This document shows positions 15,304-18,251 of a stretch of 18,251 bases of DNA, in pieces. The position numbers and the translations under genes are program-made. Position 1 is the stretch's first letter. Every line of letters begins with the position of its first letter. The DNA lies in NCBI GenBank assembly GCA_913062835.1, contig CAJXXD010000002.1:1-18251 (forward strand), written 5' to 3'. Source of the stretch: an uncultured Gammaproteobacteria bacterium (GTDB lineage Bacteria; Pseudomonadota; Gammaproteobacteria; Pseudomonadales; Litorivicinaceae). The notes under the pieces are model-generated. The model worked only from the letters and a program-made list of their open reading frames with translations, ran no database searches and had not been told where the DNA came from.

Positions 15304-16420
15304 GATCTAGAGCGTCTTGAAGCAAATCCAGTGTGCGGGCTTCGTGCATCAACTTATCTAAGCCAAAGAGGCCGATTCGGAACGTCTTAAAATGCTCAGA
15401 TTCACCACACGCGAGCGGCACCCCTGCAGCGACTTGCAATCCCACATCACGAAAGGCTGCACCCGACTGAATGTCGTCACGATCGGTATGTGAGACCACC
15501 ACGGTCGACGCTTGGTAGGGTGCCGCCGCAAGGCTTTTAAATCCATGATTTTCGAGTAGCTCACGCGCAGCCTGACCCATCCGAATCTGACGGTGCTTGA
15601 GTTCATCGAACCCCACCCGGGCCATCTCATGATAGGTATCCAACAGTTGCGCGAGGCCATCGGTTGGCAGCGTGGCGTGATAGGCATGCCCACCATTTAG
15701 ATACGCGCCCATAATGCTGTGCCACTTTTTCAAATCGAGCGCAAAACTGTCCGACTGGGTTGCCTGCAGCCTTTCGAGACCGCGATCACTGAGCATCACT
15801 AAGCCGGCGCACGGTGTAGACGACCAGCCTTTTTGAGGTGCTGTGATCAGTACATCGATGCCAATCGCAGTCATGTCGACCCAGAGCGTCCCGGCGGCCA
15901 CGCAGTCGAGTACCATCACCGCACCGACCTCGTGTGCGCAGTCGGCCACTGTTTTTAAGTAATCATCAGGCAACAACAGCCCTGCAGAGGTCTCCACTTG
16001 GGGTGCAACCACAACTTCGGGCTTGAGTGCGCGAATCCGTTCACACACAGACGCGCAATCGACGGGACTGAATTGTTGGTCTGCATGTGGCGTGTCCGGG
16101 ATCGCTTGTGCAATTTCGAGGGCGGTGGGTGACACCCCGGTTTCAAAAATCTGGCTCCATCGATAACTGAACCATCCATTTCGAACTACTAGAACACGAT
16201 GTTCTCGAGTGAATTGCCGAGCCACGGATTCCATGGCGAAGGTCCCGCCGCCGGGGACAATGACACACGAGCTCGCGCCATAAACCCGCGTCATACCGGC
16301 ATGCAGCTCGCGCATCACCGCCTGAAACTTGGGTGACATATGGTTGAGCGAACGGTCGGTGAATACCACCGAATACTCCAGAAGTCCGTCAGCATCAATG
16401 GATGGATAGATCTTCGACAT
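15293..16420 (-). CDS. Class V PLP-dependent aminotransferase (alanine-glyoxylate/serine-pyruvate type)
   Basis: A 375-residue fold-type I, class V aminotransferase. The PLP lysine is Lys197 in ITAPQKGWSS; Asp172 in VLDCVAAGTLWVD should pair with the pyridine nitrogen; VPGGGTFAMESVARQF at 55-70 forms the phosphate-binding region; ETSAGLLLPDDYL at 143-155 is the family substrate-side segment; and FRIGLFG near the C-terminus carries the carboxylate-binding Arg. Relatives use alanine, serine or aminoethylphosphonate with glyoxylate or pyruvate, and this one cannot be placed more precisely. The ATG has AAGGA about 10 bases upstream. It is transcribed alone, divergent from tadA and convergent with the SMR gene. 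Confidence 0.85.
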   Translation of the reverse strand: MSKIYPSIDADGLLEYSVVFTDRSLNHMSPKFQAVMRELHAGMTRVYGASSCVIVPGGGTFAMESVARQFTREHRVLVVRNGWFSYRWSQIFETGVSPTALEIAQAIPDTPHADQQFSPVDCASVCERIRALKPEVVVAPQVETSAGLLLPDDYLKTVADCAHEVGAVMVLDCVAAGTLWVDMTAIGIDVLITAPQKGWSSTPCAGLVMLSDRGLERLQATQSDSFALDLKKWHSIMGAYLNGGHAYHATLPTDGLAQLLDTYHEMARVGFDELKHRQIRMGQAARELLENHGFKSLAAAPYQASTVVVSHTDRDDIQSGAAFRDVGLQVAAGVPLACGESEHFKTFRIGLFGLDKLMHEARTLDLLQDALDRLA

Positions 16421-16508
16421 GGTCTAATATTCCTTTCTTATTGCGTGAACCTAACCCCGGCTTGTTGAAAACTCAACGATTTTTAGCTGGGACCTGAGAG
16501 GAAGGTCG
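16421..16508. promoter_or_regulatory. Divergent intergenic region, aminotransferase / tadA
   Basis: Eighty-eight bases should hold both promoters. I see a small inverted repeat, GTTGA at 16464-16468 and TCAAC at 16473-16477, followed by five T. On the minus strand TTGAGT overlaps this repeat and TAGGTT lies 17 bases on, a weak promoter candidate for the aminotransferase. AGGAAG precedes the tadA ATG by 4 bases. Confidence 0.35.
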
Positions 16509-16997
16509 ATGCCACAAAAAGCTGCCGAAAATGTTCGCGAATGGTCCGACGCCGATCGCCATTGGATGGCGCGTGCACTTGAGCTAGCCGAGGACGCGGC
16601 CGCTCAGGGTGAGGTGCCTGTGGGTGCAGTGGTGGTCAGAGGGGATCAATGGCTGGGTGAAGGGCGTAACGCGGTGATCTCTGCGCAGGATCCCACGCAT
16701 CATGCGGAGATAGCGGCTATTCGGGCGGCCGCCCTCAATGAACAGAATTATCGTCTGCCCGGCGCGACCTTGTATGTCACCTTAGAGCCTTGTACTCAAT
16801 GCTTCGGTGCCTTGGTGCATGCGCGAATTGAGAGGCTGGTATTTGCCACATCCGAGCCGAGGGCAGGGGTTGTTGGATCGCAACTTGCTCTCCATGAAGC
16901 CAGCTTTTACAACCACCGACTGATTGTGGAGTCTGGGTTATTAGCTGAGGCGGCTGCCGCTTTACTCCAAGGGTTCTTCCAGTCTCGCCGAGGGTAG
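16509..16997 (+). CDS. tadA: tRNA-specific adenosine deaminase
   Basis: A 162-residue TadA that deaminates the wobble adenosine 34 of tRNA-Arg(ACG) to inosine and is essential in most bacteria. Zinc and proton-relay residues are His65-Ala-Glu67 in DPTHHAEIAA and Cys95/Cys98 in TLEPCTQC; the following FGA differs slightly from the common PCxMCxGA pattern. NYRLPGATLYVTLEPC and the tail NHRLIVESGLLAEAAAALL match the E. coli protein closely. Its 3' end overlaps the convergent mltF gene by 36 bases. The tadA-mltF neighbourhood is typical of gammaproteobacteria. Confidence 0.95.
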   Translation: MPQKAAENVREWSDADRHWMARALELAEDAAAQGEVPVGAVVVRGDQWLGEGRNAVISAQDPTHHAEIAAIRAAALNEQNYRLPGATLYVTLEPCTQCFGALVHARIERLVFATSEPRAGVVGSQLALHEASFYNHRLIVESGLLAEAAAALLQGFFQSRRG

Positions 16998-18251
16998 TGT
17001 GCCGAGTTCAGAACGCCAAAGCAGGAACTGGTAGTACTGCTGAATATTTGAGACATAGGTCCGAGCCTGCTCGCCACGACCAAAGCCGAATTTCAGCTGA
17101 CCATAGAATTCAGGTCGTTGTAATAACGGAAGCCGGGCTTCCACATCTTCCCATCGATCTGGATTGCCTCCTTGGCGTGCTGTCAGAACCCGCGCATCTT
17201 CGAGGTGACCTAACCCCATGTTATAAGCGGCCAAGGTAAACCAAGTCCGATCCGGTTCGCTGATTCGCTCCGGCAGACGCGTTCGCAGCTGCTCCAAATA
17301 GCGAGCGCCGCCTTCAATACTCTGTTTGGGATCCAGGCGAGACTCATAGCCGAGTTCCCGCATGGTATCCAGTGTCAGCATCATGATGCCTCGAACCCCT
17401 GTCGGAGAGCGGGCTCTGGGGTTTAAGTGAGACTCTTGGTACGCCACGGCTACCAGCAGTCGCCAATCCCATCCAGTCAGTAGGGCGGCCTCTTTGAAAA
17501 GGGTTTCCAGTGCCGGCAGTCGTTCATCCAGTTGACGCGTAAAGGTCGTGACGTCAGCGATGCGGGCAGGCGGATGGTCGATATGGGCTTCAATCAGCGC
17601 ATCGACCGTCTCTGAATTGTTTTGAATGAACGCATTGGCGCGGTTCACTAAGCGTTTATCCACTGATTCGGGAAACGCCCAGGCTACGTCGAGACGTTCG
17701 CCAAGTGTTTGATCCACGGTGAGCTCGGGAAATAAGGCCCGAACACGGGAGAAATCAGGACCCAAAATGAGGGTGTACTCAATCACTCGATCCGACATGG
17801 CCGATAGGATGTCTTCTCGGCTCAACTCGCGTGTCTCAACCCATTGTAACTGAGGGTTGGTTTTAGACAGCGCTTCGAGGGCTTGTGATTCCAGTGAGTC
17901 GGCGGCCACGACCAATTGCACGGCGAGATCGGCATCCGATTCCAAAGAGGGTGCATCGCGATGACGGATTACCTGAACCTGATAGTCCAGGATGCGATCG
18001 GACAGGGTAACCGGGGCATCGACCGCGAGTGGTGTGCCGACCGCCATGTCGGCTTGGCCCCGTTTTAATGCATCCAGCATCGGTGGACCCGGTGTTTCTT
18101 CAACAAAGCGAACGGCAAGTCCCAAGTGATTGGCAAAGGCTGTGGCCAAGGATCGATCAAATTCCCGGAAGTCGACGGTGGCTGAATGGAAGGTTTCCGG
18201 CGCATTGGGCACTAGGACTTTGAGCTCCCCCCGGTCTTGAATGGCCTCAAG
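16962..18251 (-). CDS. mltF: Membrane-bound lytic murein transglycosylase F (5' end outside window)
   Basis: The frame is open from the window edge to TAA at 16962-16964, giving 429 residues; roughly the first 40, with the signal or lipoprotein part, are missing. The visible part starts in LEAIQDRGELKVLV, the entry to the N-terminal periplasmic solute-binding (SBP_bac_3) domain (to about residue 225). The C-terminal lytic transglycosylase (SLT) domain follows, with catalytic Glu273 of the fragment in AYQESHLNPRARSPTGVRGIMMLT, and AAYNMGLGHLEDAR further on. MltF cleaves the MurNAc-GlcNAc bond with 1,6-anhydro ring formation; the N-terminal domain senses muropeptides. An internal GTG at 18212 should not be taken as the start. 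Confidence 0.92.
   Translation of the reverse strand, partial: LEAIQDRGELKVLVPNAPETFHSATVDFREFDRSLATAFANHLGLAVRFVEETPGPPMLDALKRGQADMAVGTPLAVDAPVTLSDRILDYQVQVIRHRDAPSLESDADLAVQLVVAADSLESQALEALSKTNPQLQWVETRELSREDILSAMSDRVIEYTLILGPDFSRVRALFPELTVDQTLGERLDVAWAFPESVDKRLVNRANAFIQNNSETVDALIEAHIDHPPARIADVTTFTRQLDERLPALETLFKEAALLTGWDWRLLVAVAYQESHLNPRARSPTGVRGIMMLTLDTMRELGYESRLDPKQSIEGGARYLEQLRTRLPERISEPDRTWFTLAAYNMGLGHLEDARVLTARQGGNPDRWEDVEARLPLLQRPEFYGQLKFGFGRGEQARTYVSNIQQYYQFLLWRSELGTLPSARLEEPLE

Noticed and set aside
16464..16484. Hairpin GTTGA/TCAAC followed by five T as an intrinsic terminator
   Set aside because: The stem is only 5 bp and AT-rich, and it sits between two divergent genes where no plus-strand transcript needs to end.

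Overview
The window is chromosomal DNA from a gammaproteobacterium, probably a compact marine one. The xseA / guaB-guaA / tadA-mltF neighbourhood, the E. coli-like FolX and the RlmJ homologue point that way; genus cannot be read from the sequence. Genes are packed tightly, with many 4-base start/stop overlaps, several GTG/TTG starts, and convergent pairs whose stop codons touch or overlap. I see no tRNA, rRNA, CRISPR array, insertion sequence or phage gene, and no gene-free stretch above about 100 bases.

Layout. (1) 1-1147, minus strand: the start of a family-2 glycosyltransferase, cut by the window edge, overlapping an upstream UPF0104/YbhN-like membrane protein. (2) 1248-2208, plus strand: folE and folX, which turn GTP into dihydroneopterin and dihydromonapterin triphosphates. 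(3) 2209-7792: a light and oxidative-damage block. A secreted thiol-type glutathione peroxidase diverges, across only 30 bases, from a plus-strand operon of five overlapping or near-overlapping genes: an iron-sulfur (6-4) photolyase (PhrB type), a 54-residue DUF2256 zinc-ribbon protein, a DASH-type cryptochrome/photolyase, a third photolyase-like flavoprotein with a strongly altered active site, and a DUF3429 membrane protein. (4) 7789-9881, minus strand: xseA and a secreted M23 endopeptidase, translationally coupled. (5) 9933-12957, plus strand: guaB-guaA, the two steps from IMP to GMP. (6) 13023-15287, plus strand: rlmJ (23S rRNA m6A methyltransferase), a small membrane protein, a DMT/EamA permease and an SMR efflux protein. 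(7) 15293-16420, minus strand: a class V PLP aminotransferase. (8) 16509-18251: tadA (+), overlapping tail to tail with mltF (-), which runs off the window.

The most interesting part is block 3. Three different photolyase/cryptochrome lineages lie head to tail with a tiny zinc-ribbon protein between them, next to pterin-synthesis genes that could feed a pterin or folate antenna. By eye-alignment the third flavoprotein has lost most residues that contact a cyclobutane dimer, the Asn near flavin N5 and most of the tryptophan electron chain, yet it is intact and ends in a hexapeptide resembling a sliding-clamp binding motif. It may be an undescribed photoreceptor or repair activity.
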